A model generated the notes under the pieces. The model did not search any database and was not told where the DNA came from. It worked only from the letters and a program-made list of their open reading frames with translations. Of a stretch of 64,000 nucleotides of DNA, positions 50,661 to 59,492 are shown in pieces. Position 1 is the stretch's first letter, and every line of letters starts with the position of its first letter. A program made the position numbers and the translations under genes. Source of the DNA: an uncultured Rhizobiaceae bacterium (GTDB taxonomy: Bacteria > Pseudomonadota > Alphaproteobacteria > Rhizobiales > Rhizobiaceae); NCBI GenBank assembly GCA_951813045.1, contig CATOTF010000002.1, forward strand, positions 2,046,001 through 2,110,000, read 5' to 3'.

Positions 50661-52519
50661 CGCAAGCCCTCCTGCTCACGAACCCAGCCAAGCCGTTCAC
50701 CAACCTTACGGGCTGTTCCAACAATACCTTCCGGTGCGAGGATCACGACCACAATAATGATGATGCCGAGCGTAATGCGCCAATACTCAAAGCGGGTAAT
50801 CTGGTCTTTGAGATATTCCAGAGATGCCCCGCCAACCACGGCACCGGATAGTGTTTTCACACCGCCCAGGAATACAACAATCAACGCATCAAAAGACCGG
50901 GCGATCTCAAGTTCGGTGGGGAAAATACTGCCTTTGGAGAAAACAAACAGGCCACCGGCGATACCCGCCATGGCGCCTGCAAATGCGAATGCCAGCCATT
51001 GAACACGTTTGGTGTTAATGCCCGTCGCTTCTGCCTGCCTAGAGGAATCGCGCGAGGCTCTTAATGCATAACCAAACGGTGAGTGTGCCACATGGCGCAG
51101 GAATAGAATTCCGCCCACGCCTAAAATTAACGTCAGATAAAAATAACTGGTTGAACCCGCCAACCATTTGGCTGGCCAGATATCGACCATGCCATCGTCA
51201 CCACCGGTAAACTCATCCCATTGGAAAACCAGCGACCAAAGCAGTTGTGCAAAGGCCAAGGTTAGCATGGCGAAATAAACACCCGTCAGCCGCATACAAA
51301 CCCAGCCGATAATGAAGGCCAAAAGCCCAGCGCCAAGCGGAGCCAACAACAAGGCCAGCTCCATTGGCGTATTTGCGTAGCTGACCATCAGTGCCGCTAC
51401 ATAGGCTCCACCGCCAAAGAATGCGGCGTGTCCAAACGACACCAGCCCACCAAGTCCAAGTATGAAATGGAGGCTCGCCGCAAACAGGCAGAAGATGATG
51501 ATGTCGGTTGCCAGCACAGATAAAAAGCTGGAACCAAAGAGCGGAATGAGCGTGAGTGCCGCCAATAAAACAACAACCGCCAAACGGACTTTAGGCCCTG
51601 CCGGTTTTATCGGGCGTTCGGGTTCACCAACCTGACCATGTTCTCCAGCAACCTCCTCACGCCCCAGCAAGCCGTATGGTTTGACCATCAAAACAACTGC
51701 CATAACCACGAACATCAGCACTAGCGTACTGGAGGGCAGATAAGAGACGCCAAACACGTTCAATACAGAAATGAGGACTGCAGCTATATAAGCGCCGGGC
51801 AGTGATCCCATGCCGCCGATAACGACGACGACAAAAATCGACGCCAGAATATTGAAATCCATCAACAGGTCAGCGCCGCCTTTGGGCAATTGGATTGCAC
51901 CACCAAGCCCAGCCATTGCGGACCCCAGAAAGAATACGCCGGTAAACAGCCACGCCTGATTGACCCCAAGCGCGCCAACCATTTCACGGTCTTGTGTTGC
52001 GGCACGAACCAGAACGCCGACACGGGTTTTTGTGATGAGATACCACAGGCCAAACAGAACAAAAGGCGTGATTGCAATCATCGCCAGATCATATTTTGGA
52101 ACCGGCTCGCCAAATATTCGCACAATCCCCTTTAGTCCGGGCGCACGCGGCCCCAGCACATCTTCTGCACCCCATGTCAGAAGAGCCAGGTCTTGAATTA
52201 CCAAAATGACGCCGAACGTTGCGACCAGCTGAAACAATTCCGGTGCTTTATAGACGGGTCGTAAGACGCAAATTTCTACGATTACACCAATGACACCGAC
52301 CGCGAGACCAGCCAGCAATACAGAAAACCAAAATCCGAACATGCCCGGCAGAACCTGCATCAGCGAATAGCCAATGAAAGCACCGAGCATGTAGAATGAA
52401 CCATGCGCAAAATTAACGATTCTTGTGACGCCAAAGATCAGCGAAAGGCCAGAAGCCACCAAAAACAGGGTCGCGGCGTTAGCAAGGCCGGTCAATACCT
52501 GCGCAAAGATAAGTTCCAT
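50657..52519 (-). CDS. Fused LivH-LivM permease
   Basis: A 620-residue permease in which a LivH domain (about residues 1-285) and a LivM domain (about residues 310-610) are joined. LivH marks: GLSLIFGVTRIVNFAHGSFYM near residue 25 and VVIGGMGSLPGAYIAA near residue 230. LivM marks: GLGGLVSFGHAAFFGGGAYV near residue 353 and ALRASRDSSRQAEATGIN near residue 485. These are normally two genes. The linker (about residues 285-308, EEVAGEHGQVGEPERPIKPA) is hydrophilic. The fusion is in a single clean frame. Confidence 0.9.
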   Translation of the reverse strand: MELIFAQVLTGLANAATLFLVASGLSLIFGVTRIVNFAHGSFYMLGAFIGYSLMQVLPGMFGFWFSVLLAGLAVGVIGVIVEICVLRPVYKAPELFQLVATFGVILVIQDLALLTWGAEDVLGPRAPGLKGIVRIFGEPVPKYDLAMIAITPFVLFGLWYLITKTRVGVLVRAATQDREMVGALGVNQAWLFTGVFFLGSAMAGLGGAIQLPKGGADLLMDFNILASIFVVVVIGGMGSLPGAYIAAVLISVLNVFGVSYLPSSTLVLMFVVMAVVLMVKPYGLLGREEVAGEHGQVGEPERPIKPAGPKVRLAVVVLLAALTLIPLFGSSFLSVLATDIIIFCLFAASLHFILGLGGLVSFGHAAFFGGGAYVAALMVSYANTPMELALLLAPLGAGLLAFIIGWVCMRLTGVYFAMLTLAFAQLLWSLVFQWDEFTGGDDGMVDIWPAKWLAGSTSYFYLTLILGVGGILFLRHVAHSPFGYALRASRDSSRQAEATGINTKRVQWLAFAFAGAMAGIAGGLFVFSKGSIFPTELEIARSFDALIVVFLGGVKTLSGAVVGGASLEYLKDQITRFEYWRITLGIIIIVVVILAPEGIVGTARKVGERLGWVREQEGLR

Positions 52520-52552
52520 TGAGGGTCAGGCCTGAATCAGAATTCAAAAATG

Positions 52553-52579
52553 GCCCCGGTGATTTTAAACCACCGGGGC
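52553..52579 (-). terminator. Attenuating hairpin after the Liv-type binding protein gene
   Basis: On the minus strand GCCCCGGTG and CACCGGGGC form a perfect 9-bp stem around nine bases, followed after two bases by ATTTTTG. It stands 8 bp after the binding-protein stop and 34 bp before the permease start, so it is probably a partial terminator or message-stabilising structure inside the operon. Confidence 0.65.
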
Positions 52580-52586
52580 GCGTTGA

Positions 52587-53795
52587 TTAGTTGGAAGCAG
52601 GACGAAGTTTTTTAACCTCTTCGTCTGAAGGCAAATAGTCTTCGCCTTTTTTGTAGCTCCAATCGACCAGACGGCCGGCGCCATCTTCGACAGCAATGGT
52701 TCCGACAAATGCACCCATCGTTGCCTGATGGTCCTGTTTGCGGAAGGTGATTTTTCCAACCGGTGTATCAACATCCAGACCTTTAAATGCGGCGACAAGT
52801 GCTTCGGTATCCGTTGCACCCGCTTTTGTGATGCCGGCAGCGATTGACTGTACGGTCATGTAACCCACCAGAGAACCAATTTTAGGGGACTGGCTGAATT
52901 TGGCTTGATAAGCATCGACGAACACTTTGTTTGCGCCATCTTTGAAATCATACCAAGGATAGCCAGTAGCGACCCAGCCAGCAGGAGCTTCGTCTTTTAA
53001 TGGTTCCAGATATTCTGGCTCGCCGGTCAAAAGACCATAGGCCTTACGGCCTTCAAAAAGTCCACGGGTTGTGCCTTCACGGACAAATTTTGCTAGATCA
53101 CCGCCGAAGGTGACATTGTAGATTGCATCCGGCTTGGCCCGCTCAATGGCCTGCACTTCCGCGCCAGCATCGATTTTAAACAGTCCCGGCCATTGTTCTG
53201 CAACGAACTCAACATCAGGTTTCAAAGCCGTCAGTGCTTTCTTGAAAGCTGCAACCGCGTCTTTGCCGTAGGCGTAGTTTGGCGCAATGGTGGCATATTT
53301 TACAGCATCCGTTTTCGCAGCCGCTTCGGCAAGCATTGACGCCTGCATGTGGGTCGATGAACGGAGGCGGAATGTGTAGTCGTTGCCCTTTGCCCAGACC
53401 AGAGCGTCAGCAAGTGGTTCTGATGCGAGATAGAGGTATTTCTTTTCACCTGCATAGGATGAAATTGCGAGACCCACGTGGGACAGGATTGTACCTGTCA
53501 GCATAACCGCACCGTCACGGGTCATGAGTTCTTCAGCGATTTTTACCGCTTCGCCGGGTTTGCCCTGATCGTCGCGGAAAATAAATTCCAAAGGTTTGCC
53601 TAGCACACCGCCCGCGTTGTTGACCTCTTCAAGCGCCAGCTCGATACCCTGCTTATAAGGGCCGGCAAATGCAGCCATGCGTTTGTAGTGATTAATCTCA
53701 CCAATCTTGATGGTATCAGCTGCAAACGTCGCCGTGGTGGTAAAACCCACAGCCAAAATGGCTGCAAGCCCCACAATTTTTTTAGTAATTTTCAT
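52587..53795 (-). CDS. Liv-type ABC transporter substrate-binding protein
   Basis: A 402-residue periplasmic binding protein of the Peripla_BP_6 type. The signal peptide (KKIVGLAAILAVGFTTTATF) ends with AFA-like TFAAD near residue 26. GEINHYKRMAAFAGPYKQGI, LALEEVNNAGGVLGKPLEFI and FRDDQGKPGEAVKIAEELM are typical, as is YATIAPNYAYGKDAVAAF. ATG 53795 has GGGAG six bases upstream. The ligand is not fixed by sequence; its place behind hydantoinase and Rieske oxygenase genes suggests a small N-containing organic compound and not necessarily an amino acid. Confidence 0.92.
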   Translation of the reverse strand: MKITKKIVGLAAILAVGFTTTATFAADTIKIGEINHYKRMAAFAGPYKQGIELALEEVNNAGGVLGKPLEFIFRDDQGKPGEAVKIAEELMTRDGAVMLTGTILSHVGLAISSYAGEKKYLYLASEPLADALVWAKGNDYTFRLRSSTHMQASMLAEAAAKTDAVKYATIAPNYAYGKDAVAAFKKALTALKPDVEFVAEQWPGLFKIDAGAEVQAIERAKPDAIYNVTFGGDLAKFVREGTTRGLFEGRKAYGLLTGEPEYLEPLKDEAPAGWVATGYPWYDFKDGANKVFVDAYQAKFSQSPKIGSLVGYMTVQSIAAGITKAGATDTEALVAAFKGLDVDTPVGKITFRKQDHQATMGAFVGTIAVEDGAGRLVDWSYKKGEDYLPSDEEVKKLRPASN

Positions 53796-53815
53796 ATCTT
53801 TCTCCCTGTTAAATG

Positions 53816-54883
53816 TTAGTCGTGATGTACGTAAGTTGGCTCCACCGGATCACCGAGGTCCTGTGTCCGTTCCGCTTCGACCAGTTCTCTGATTCTTTTG
53901 CGGTAAACATTGGGGCCCTTGTCGATGGCAATCCTGATTGGTCGCCGTTTCTGCGGACGATTTTCTTCCTCTTGAATCGCCTCCAGAATTTCCTTGTCTT
54001 CGTTGAAGGCAACCTTAAACATGGCGTCCATTTGCTCGGACGCGTCTTCGTCTCCCACCGCCGCATTGCGCAAATGCATCCAGCGATCAATTGTGTAGTC
54101 TGCCGTGACAGGCGTTAGAAAATGCAGGGCAAATATCCGCACGCCTTTGTCGCGTTCGTCTTCCGGCAGGTTCAGCGATGCGTCAGAACTGCCGAAATCG
54201 ATGGCCGCGATGCATGGCATATGCAGATAATAATAATGCCAACGGTCAACATTGCCCGTGAAACCACCAAATTTTTGAAAGAACCCAATGGGTGGTGAAT
54301 CCCTTATCCAACGCCAAGCGACGATGACCTCACCGCTTGTGCTGACGTGAACCGGGACATTTTCGCTTGCCGCATTTCCAAGTGTCGTTGGGTGGACAAA
54401 ACTCACATGGGCCGGATCAACAAGGTTTTCAGCAACATTCAGATAATGGGAGTTTAGGTGGAGTAAATCGCCCTGATGGGCGTGCCAACCCGCATCTGTA
54501 AATTGTGGCAGGTTAAAAATATCCTTGACGTCAGCGCGCTCCGCTTCACCCATCCATATCCACACAATGTCATGCTTTTCATGGATCATATATGTGTCGA
54601 CATAAGCGGAAGCTGGAACATTCTCCTGCCCCGGTATGCGGACGCATTTACCTTCGCAATTGAAAGTCATTCCGTGGTAGCCGCATTGAATATCATCACC
54701 AAGGCGTTTGCCCTTTGACAGTGGCAGTTGGCGATGGGGACAACGGTCTTCCATCGCGACAACAGCACCTTTGGAATTGCGAAACGTGACTATGTTTTCT
54801 TCCAGCACCGTAATGCGTCGCAATTCTTTGCCGAACTCCGATGCCCAACCGGCGACGTACCAGGCGTTTTTCACATATTCCAT
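53816..54883 (-). CDS. Rieske non-heme iron oxygenase (vanillate demethylase-like)
   Basis: A 355-residue oxygenase component. The Rieske 2Fe-2S cluster ligands are in EDRCPHRQLPLSKG and DIQCGYHGMTFNCEG (C-x-H...C-x2-H, about residues 46-68). The mononuclear iron site is VAENLVDPAHVSFVHPTTLG (Asp-x2-His-x4-His, about residues 155-174). The family removes O- or N-methyl groups or hydroxylates rings and needs a separate reductase, which is not encoded nearby. I choose ATG 54883, five bases after GGAGG; ATG 54886 is directly before it. It lies between the hydantoinase B and binding-protein genes in one operon. Confidence 0.9.
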   Translation of the reverse strand: MEYVKNAWYVAGWASEFGKELRRITVLEENIVTFRNSKGAVVAMEDRCPHRQLPLSKGKRLGDDIQCGYHGMTFNCEGKCVRIPGQENVPASAYVDTYMIHEKHDIVWIWMGEAERADVKDIFNLPQFTDAGWHAHQGDLLHLNSHYLNVAENLVDPAHVSFVHPTTLGNAASENVPVHVSTSGEVIVAWRWIRDSPPIGFFQKFGGFTGNVDRWHYYYLHMPCIAAIDFGSSDASLNLPEDERDKGVRIFALHFLTPVTADYTIDRWMHLRNAAVGDEDASEQMDAMFKVAFNEDKEILEAIQEEENRPQKRRPIRIAIDKGPNVYRKRIRELVEAERTQDLGDPVEPTYVHHD

Positions 54884-54980
54884 CATGTCCTCCCGTCAAC
54901 GTTTTGGCAGACCAGAACCCCATGGAAACAGCAGTTTGGCCGAATTGCAAATATTGCGGTCAAGATGTATTGCCTGCTGT

Positions 54981-56738
54981 TCACGAACCTACCCCGGCTC
55001 CCCGTAATTTTTGCGTCCCGATGGCGTCAATTTCCATTGTCGTTTCATCTATCGCAACGCCAAAAAGCGCCATGGCCTGTTGCGGTGTGTAGCGCTCCAG
55101 CATCACGTCCCTCAACACCGCTTCCGCCGGTCGGTCGAACGGCTTGCCGTATCCACCGCCACCCGGCGTTTTGACCCGGACACGGTCACCCGCTTGCAAT
55201 GGAATATCCTGTTCCTTTGAGAGGTGCTCCGGCGTATAGGGCTCCCCGTTTTGGAAAACTGTGACTTCATTTACGGCGCCATCCACCCCGCCCCGTGCGC
55301 CCTGCGGGCCAAAACGTCCGTGGTCCATCACAAAACTTGCCTGCGCGTTCCCGCGCCGTAACTCAAGTTCGTATTCGAGTCCAAATCCACCGCGGTGTTC
55401 GCCCGCGCCACCGGACCCTTCCCGCAATGCGTAGCGGTGGTATAAAACCGGAAACGCCTGTTCCATGATTTCAACGGGCGGTGCCTTAGAAATACCGATT
55501 GTGGAGCAGCCGTTACTCAAACCGTCGTGGTCGGCGTTGCCACCGTATCCACCGCCGGACAGTTGATACATGACGAAATCGCGATTGCGATCAGGGTCAT
55601 TGCCCCCCAGTGCGAAATTACCGCTGGTGCCTGCCGGTGCCGCTGTCACCCTGCGTGGTAAGGCTTCAACCAATGCAGCAAATACGGCCTCAGCAATACG
55701 CTGCGAAACCTCCGCTGCGCAGCCTGATACCGGACGCGGATAATGGGCGTCCAGAAACGTCCCTTCCGGACGAATGACCTTAAGCGGCTCAAATGCACCG
55801 GCACTGATTGGCACCTCCGGGAAAATATGGCGCATGGCGAGGTAGACGGAACTCAACGTCGTGGCCAAAACGGAATTCATCGGCCCCAGACAGGGTGGGC
55901 TTGATCCGGCAAAGTCGAAATTTAATTCGTCTTCGGCCTTGGTGATTTTCAACTTGATGGCGAGGGGTTCATTTACCACGCCATCACTATCCACCCATGC
56001 GGTAGACGTGTAATCCCCATCTGGAATAGCTGAAATACAGGATCTCATTTGTGCTGATGCACGGGTGCGAAGTTCAGCAATTGCGTCGCGCACCGTTTCA
56101 TCGCCATACCGGTCCAACAGCTCATTCAGGCGATCTTCGCCAACCATGAGCGCTGCCGCCTGAGCTTTCACATCGCCGATACGCTGGTCGGCCACGCGAA
56201 TGTTGGAGCAGATGATGGCGTAAATCTCTGTATCAAGATTACCTTTTTTAAACAGTTTTACCGGTGGTAAACGCAAGCCTTCCTGTTCCACCGCCGTTGC
56301 GGATGCGGAAAATCCACCGGGAACGGAACCACCCGTGTCCGGCCAGTGACCGGTATTGGACAGCCAGCAAAATATTGCGCCATTTCTATAGAAGGGCCGC
56401 GCAAAACGAACATCCATCAGGTGTGTGCCACCAAGATACGGGTCGTTGACGATGTAGATATCGTCCGGTTCCGGTGGGAGCACTGAACCGACTTCAATCA
56501 TTTCGATGAGCGTTTTGGTCGAATATTGCATGGTGCCGACAAACACCGGCAACCCGCCCGCCCCCTGCGCTATCAGCGAGCCGTCCATGGCAGAATATAT
56601 TCCGTCAGAACGGTCATTGGCTTCCGCGATAACAGGTGAGAACGCGGCCCGTGAGAAGCTCAAATCCATCTCGTCGCAAACCTGTTGCAGGCCTGCCTGA
56701 ATAACGCTGAGGGTGATGGGGTCGATGGCTGAACTCAT
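54981..56738 (-). CDS. Hydantoinase B/oxoprolinase family protein
   Basis: The 585-residue B subunit of an ATP-dependent cyclic amidase of the hydantoinase/5-oxoprolinase/acetone carboxylase superfamily. Family features are DPITLSVIQAGLQQVCDEMD at the start, EANDRSDGIYSAMDGSLIAQ, IYIVNDPYLGGTHLMDVRFA (metal-binding Asp/His, about residues 92-112), LSNTGHWPDTGG and GSGGAGEHRGGFGLEYE. It opens a lactam or imide ring together with subunit A. It overlaps the A gene by 4 bp. Whether the substrate is a hydantoin, an oxoproline or a nicotinate-derived lactam is unknown. Confidence 0.92.
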   Translation of the reverse strand: MSSAIDPITLSVIQAGLQQVCDEMDLSFSRAAFSPVIAEANDRSDGIYSAMDGSLIAQGAGGLPVFVGTMQYSTKTLIEMIEVGSVLPPEPDDIYIVNDPYLGGTHLMDVRFARPFYRNGAIFCWLSNTGHWPDTGGSVPGGFSASATAVEQEGLRLPPVKLFKKGNLDTEIYAIICSNIRVADQRIGDVKAQAAALMVGEDRLNELLDRYGDETVRDAIAELRTRASAQMRSCISAIPDGDYTSTAWVDSDGVVNEPLAIKLKITKAEDELNFDFAGSSPPCLGPMNSVLATTLSSVYLAMRHIFPEVPISAGAFEPLKVIRPEGTFLDAHYPRPVSGCAAEVSQRIAEAVFAALVEALPRRVTAAPAGTSGNFALGGNDPDRNRDFVMYQLSGGGYGGNADHDGLSNGCSTIGISKAPPVEIMEQAFPVLYHRYALREGSGGAGEHRGGFGLEYELELRRGNAQASFVMDHGRFGPQGARGGVDGAVNEVTVFQNGEPYTPEHLSKEQDIPLQAGDRVRVKTPGGGGYGKPFDRPAEAVLRDVMLERYTPQQAMALFGVAIDETTMEIDAIGTQKLRGAGVGS

Positions 56739-58795
56739 GTGGGTCCCCCAACTGTAATCAGGATATTACCATCGGTATCTGCCCGCGCCCGATCACCCGG
56801 TTCGACCAGAATAGTCGTATCCATTTGTTCAATGATCGCCGGTCCCTCCATTGTGAATTCGAAGGGCAAATGGTCTCTCCAATAGATCGGCGTGTCCTGC
56901 CAACCCTTGTCAAAATAGACCTGTCGGCTGCCGGTTTGGGCGTCCGCGAGTTGGGTTTTGCGACCAATTGGATCGATGAGACTTGAAAGATCAAGTTCCT
57001 CACGTTCACCAATGACAGACGTATTGATATTGACCAGATTGGCTTTGATCTCGGCCAGTTCGACCCGAAATCGCTTGAAATAGGCCTGCTCAAACAGCTT
57101 GCGCAATGTTTCGCGGTCGGGGGTCGGCGTATCAAGGGAAACCCGTAAAAGATGGGTCTGCCCGACAAACTGCATATCCACACTGTATGTGTATTTGATT
57201 TTCCTAAGCTCGACATTCTGCCGGTTTAAGGCGTCCGCGCCATCGGCCATTTGACGTGCAAAGATACTATGGACGTTTTCCATATCTACGTTTTCGACAG
57301 GCCTGTTTATGGCGTTGACGAAATCCTGCCGTAGATCGGCAACAACACAACCTAGCGCATTGGTGATGCCGGGGCGGCAGGGCACCAGAATTTGCGGGAT
57401 ACCCAGCTCGCGGGCTAGGGCAACAGCGTGCAAGGGGCCTGCACCACCGAATGCAAACAGCGAAAAATCGCGGGGGTCAGCGCCGAGCGATATGGAAACC
57501 ATGCGGATGGCACCGGCCATCTTGGTATTGGCGACCCGGATGACGGCAGCTGCAGCCTCTACCGCATCAAGACCGAGGGGGTCACCAAGTTTTTCAGCAA
57601 AGATATTCGCGACATCTTCTAATGAAGTGCCGCCTTCCACGGACTTCATTTTGCCCGGGTCCAGCCGTTTTAGCAGCAGATTTGCGTCCGATATCGTGGG
57701 GTCAGTTCCACCGCGACCGTAACAAATGGGTCCGGGATTTGCGCCTGCACTTTCAGGGCCGACTTCAAGCAGGCCCACAACATTGACTCGTGCAATGGAC
57801 CCGCCACCGGCGCCCACGGTTCGAACATCGACCATCGGCACGTGGATGGGCATCGCGTATTCAATCTCGATTTCGTTGGAGACCGAAGGCTGGGCATTGC
57901 GAATGAGGGCAACATCCGTCGACGTTCCCCCCATGTCATAGGTAATCAGGTTCTCGATACCGGTCTTGCGGCCCGTATAGGCAGCAGCCATGACGCCGGA
58001 TGCCGGGCCTGACATGACCGTTTTTGCCGCCTCTGTGGCGACAAGCTGTGATGAGACCATGCCGCCATTACCGTTCATCACAAGCACTTCGCCCGTGTAG
58101 CCGTTCGTTGCGAGTTCATCTGTCAGGCGCTTCACATACCGATCCAGCAATGGTTGGACGGACGCGTTGACCGCCGCGGTTACACCGCGTTCAAATTCCC
58201 GGCTTTCGGATAGCAGGGCGTGGCCCATCGTTATGTGGTCGTTCGGCCAAATCCCGCGCACAATTTCGGCGGCCCGTAATTCGTGGACTGAATTTGCATA
58301 AGGGTGGAGAAAGTGGATGACGACGGATTCACACCCTTCTTCCAACAGATGTTTGGCCGCTTTGGAAACTTCGGTCTCATCAAGCGGAATGAGGATGTTT
58401 CCCGATGAATCCATTCGTTCGGAAACTTCAATACGCAGATTACGAGGAATTATCGGGGTGAATTCTCCCTTCATCCCGTAGGCTTGTGGTCTGGTTCTGC
58501 GTCCAAGCTCCAGAATGTCCCTGAACCCTCGTGTCGTGATCAGACCAGTTTTACTGAGCTTGCGTTCAAGAACCGCGTTGGTTGTGGTGGTTGTCCCGTG
58601 GATAATCAGACTGACCGCTGATAAATCTGCATTGGTTTCCTCCAGGGCGTTGAGCACTCCAAAGGCTTGATTATCAAGTGTACTGGGAACCTTTGCGAGC
58701 TTCACTTCGCGGCTACCCTGATCGATAAGAACAAGGTCCGTGAACGTACCGCCCACGTCGACGCCAACGACTTGATCCGGGGAATCAATCACCAT
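56735..58795 (-). CDS. Hydantoinase A/oxoprolinase family protein
   Basis: The 686-residue ATP-binding A subunit. It begins VVGVDVGGTFTDLVLIDQGS (phosphate-binding loop of the actin-like fold, about residues 10-29), followed by IIHGTTTTTNAVLERK, TTRGFRDILELGRRTRPQ and the second-half motifs YDMGGTSTDVALIRN and VRTVGAGGGSIARV, then LFAFGGAGPLHAVALARELG. It phosphorylates the amide substrate while the B subunit hydrolyses it. It is the first gene of a roughly 9.6-kb operon that continues to livF. A 17-bp near-palindrome stands 29 bp upstream. Confidence 0.92.
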   Translation of the reverse strand: MVIDSPDQVVGVDVGGTFTDLVLIDQGSREVKLAKVPSTLDNQAFGVLNALEETNADLSAVSLIIHGTTTTTNAVLERKLSKTGLITTRGFRDILELGRRTRPQAYGMKGEFTPIIPRNLRIEVSERMDSSGNILIPLDETEVSKAAKHLLEEGCESVVIHFLHPYANSVHELRAAEIVRGIWPNDHITMGHALLSESREFERGVTAAVNASVQPLLDRYVKRLTDELATNGYTGEVLVMNGNGGMVSSQLVATEAAKTVMSGPASGVMAAAYTGRKTGIENLITYDMGGTSTDVALIRNAQPSVSNEIEIEYAMPIHVPMVDVRTVGAGGGSIARVNVVGLLEVGPESAGANPGPICYGRGGTDPTISDANLLLKRLDPGKMKSVEGGTSLEDVANIFAEKLGDPLGLDAVEAAAAVIRVANTKMAGAIRMVSISLGADPRDFSLFAFGGAGPLHAVALARELGIPQILVPCRPGITNALGCVVADLRQDFVNAINRPVENVDMENVHSIFARQMADGADALNRQNVELRKIKYTYSVDMQFVGQTHLLRVSLDTPTPDRETLRKLFEQAYFKRFRVELAEIKANLVNINTSVIGEREELDLSSLIDPIGRKTQLADAQTGSRQVYFDKGWQDTPIYWRDHLPFEFTMEGPAIIEQMDTTILVEPGDRARADTDGNILITVGGPT

Positions 58796-58823
58796 TCTAC
58801 GCTCAATCGTTCCACCTAATAAT

Positions 58824-58840
58824 CATTCGTATGCAAATGA
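58824..58840. promoter_or_regulatory. Candidate MarR operator, site 1 (hydantoinase operon)
   Basis: CATTCGTATGCAAATGA, a near-palindrome (ATTCGTA/TGCAAAT), matches site 2 at 59431 in 14 of 17 bases. It overlaps the -10 region of a possible minus-strand promoter (TTGACG, complement at 58860-58865) 29 bp before the hydantoinase A start. The regulator is inferred to be the adjacent MarR protein. Confidence 0.6.
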
Positions 58841-58890
58841 AACCAGCATTAGCGCACGGCGTCAATTGAAATTCTTGATCGTAATCAAAG

Positions 58891-59355
58891 TTAGGAAAGC
58901 TTCTTTAGTAGTTGTAGCAACGATTCTGATTCTCTTACGCTAAGAGGCGCTAAGGTTTCATTGGTAGTTTTTGTGGCCGCATCACGATATTGGTTGAAGG
59001 CTGTCCGACCATCGGGCGTTGGACTTACCAACAGGCGGCGTTGATCGTTAGGGTCCTTATTGGTTTCTGCATATCCTCGGCTCCGCAATCTATCAACCAC
59101 GCCTTTCACCGTCGCAGCATCCATTGCGACCCGTCTTCCCAACTCGTTTTGCGATACGCTGCCAAGTTCACAAAGCTTCGCAAGCGCGGCGAACTGAGTG
59201 GATGTTATATCCGGTAGGTATTCAAAAAAGATCGCGAGATGCCGCTGATTAACACGACGCAGCAAAAACCCCACTTGCTCGTCCAATACATATGACGACT
59301 CGTCCAAATTACCGGAAGAGTGTCCACTGCCAGGATTCAATTTTGTGTTTTTCAT
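58891..59355 (-). CDS. MarR-family transcriptional regulator
   Basis: A winged-helix regulator of about 154 residues. YVLDEQVGFLLRRVNQRHLA starts the dimerisation helix; the HTH is CELGSVSQNELGRRVAMDAA then TVKGVVDRLRSRGYAE, and the wing contains DPNDQRRLLVSPT. I place the start at ATG 59355, because the longer frame to 59433 would have its start codon inside the candidate operator and overlap a good promoter for the opposite operon. It sits between the hydantoinase operon and the molybdenum-hydroxylase operon and probably controls both in response to an aromatic or heterocyclic ligand. Confidence 0.85.
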   Translation of the reverse strand: MKNTKLNPGSGHSSGNLDESSYVLDEQVGFLLRRVNQRHLAIFFEYLPDITSTQFAALAKLCELGSVSQNELGRRVAMDAATVKGVVDRLRSRGYAETNKDPNDQRRLLVSPTPDGRTAFNQYRDAATKTTNETLAPLSVRESESLLQLLKKLS

Positions 59356-59400
59356 TTTATTTCTTAACGCTTTTCTTTGTCCCGGTCCAAAAAACCCAAG

Positions 59401-59429
59401 TTGACAAGTGAACAAAGCATCCGCAAAAT
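59401..59429 (+). promoter_or_regulatory. Promoter of the molybdenum-hydroxylase operon
   Basis: TTGACA at 59401-59406 and CAAAAT at 59424-59429 are spaced by 17 bases. The candidate MarR operator begins two bases later, where it would block transcription. Confidence 0.55.
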
Positions 59430-59430
59430 C

Positions 59431-59447
59431 CATTTGTATGCGAACGA
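59431..59447. promoter_or_regulatory. Candidate MarR operator, site 2 (divergent promoter)
   Basis: CATTTGTATGCGAACGA, the second copy of the 17-bp motif at 58824. It lies directly downstream of the plus-strand -10 box and in front of the MarR gene, so one repressor could control its own gene and the hydroxylase operon. Confidence 0.6.
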
Positions 59448-59492
59448 GTTCATGCCACTCAGTTACTACACAATTTAGGTCAATTGATACAA

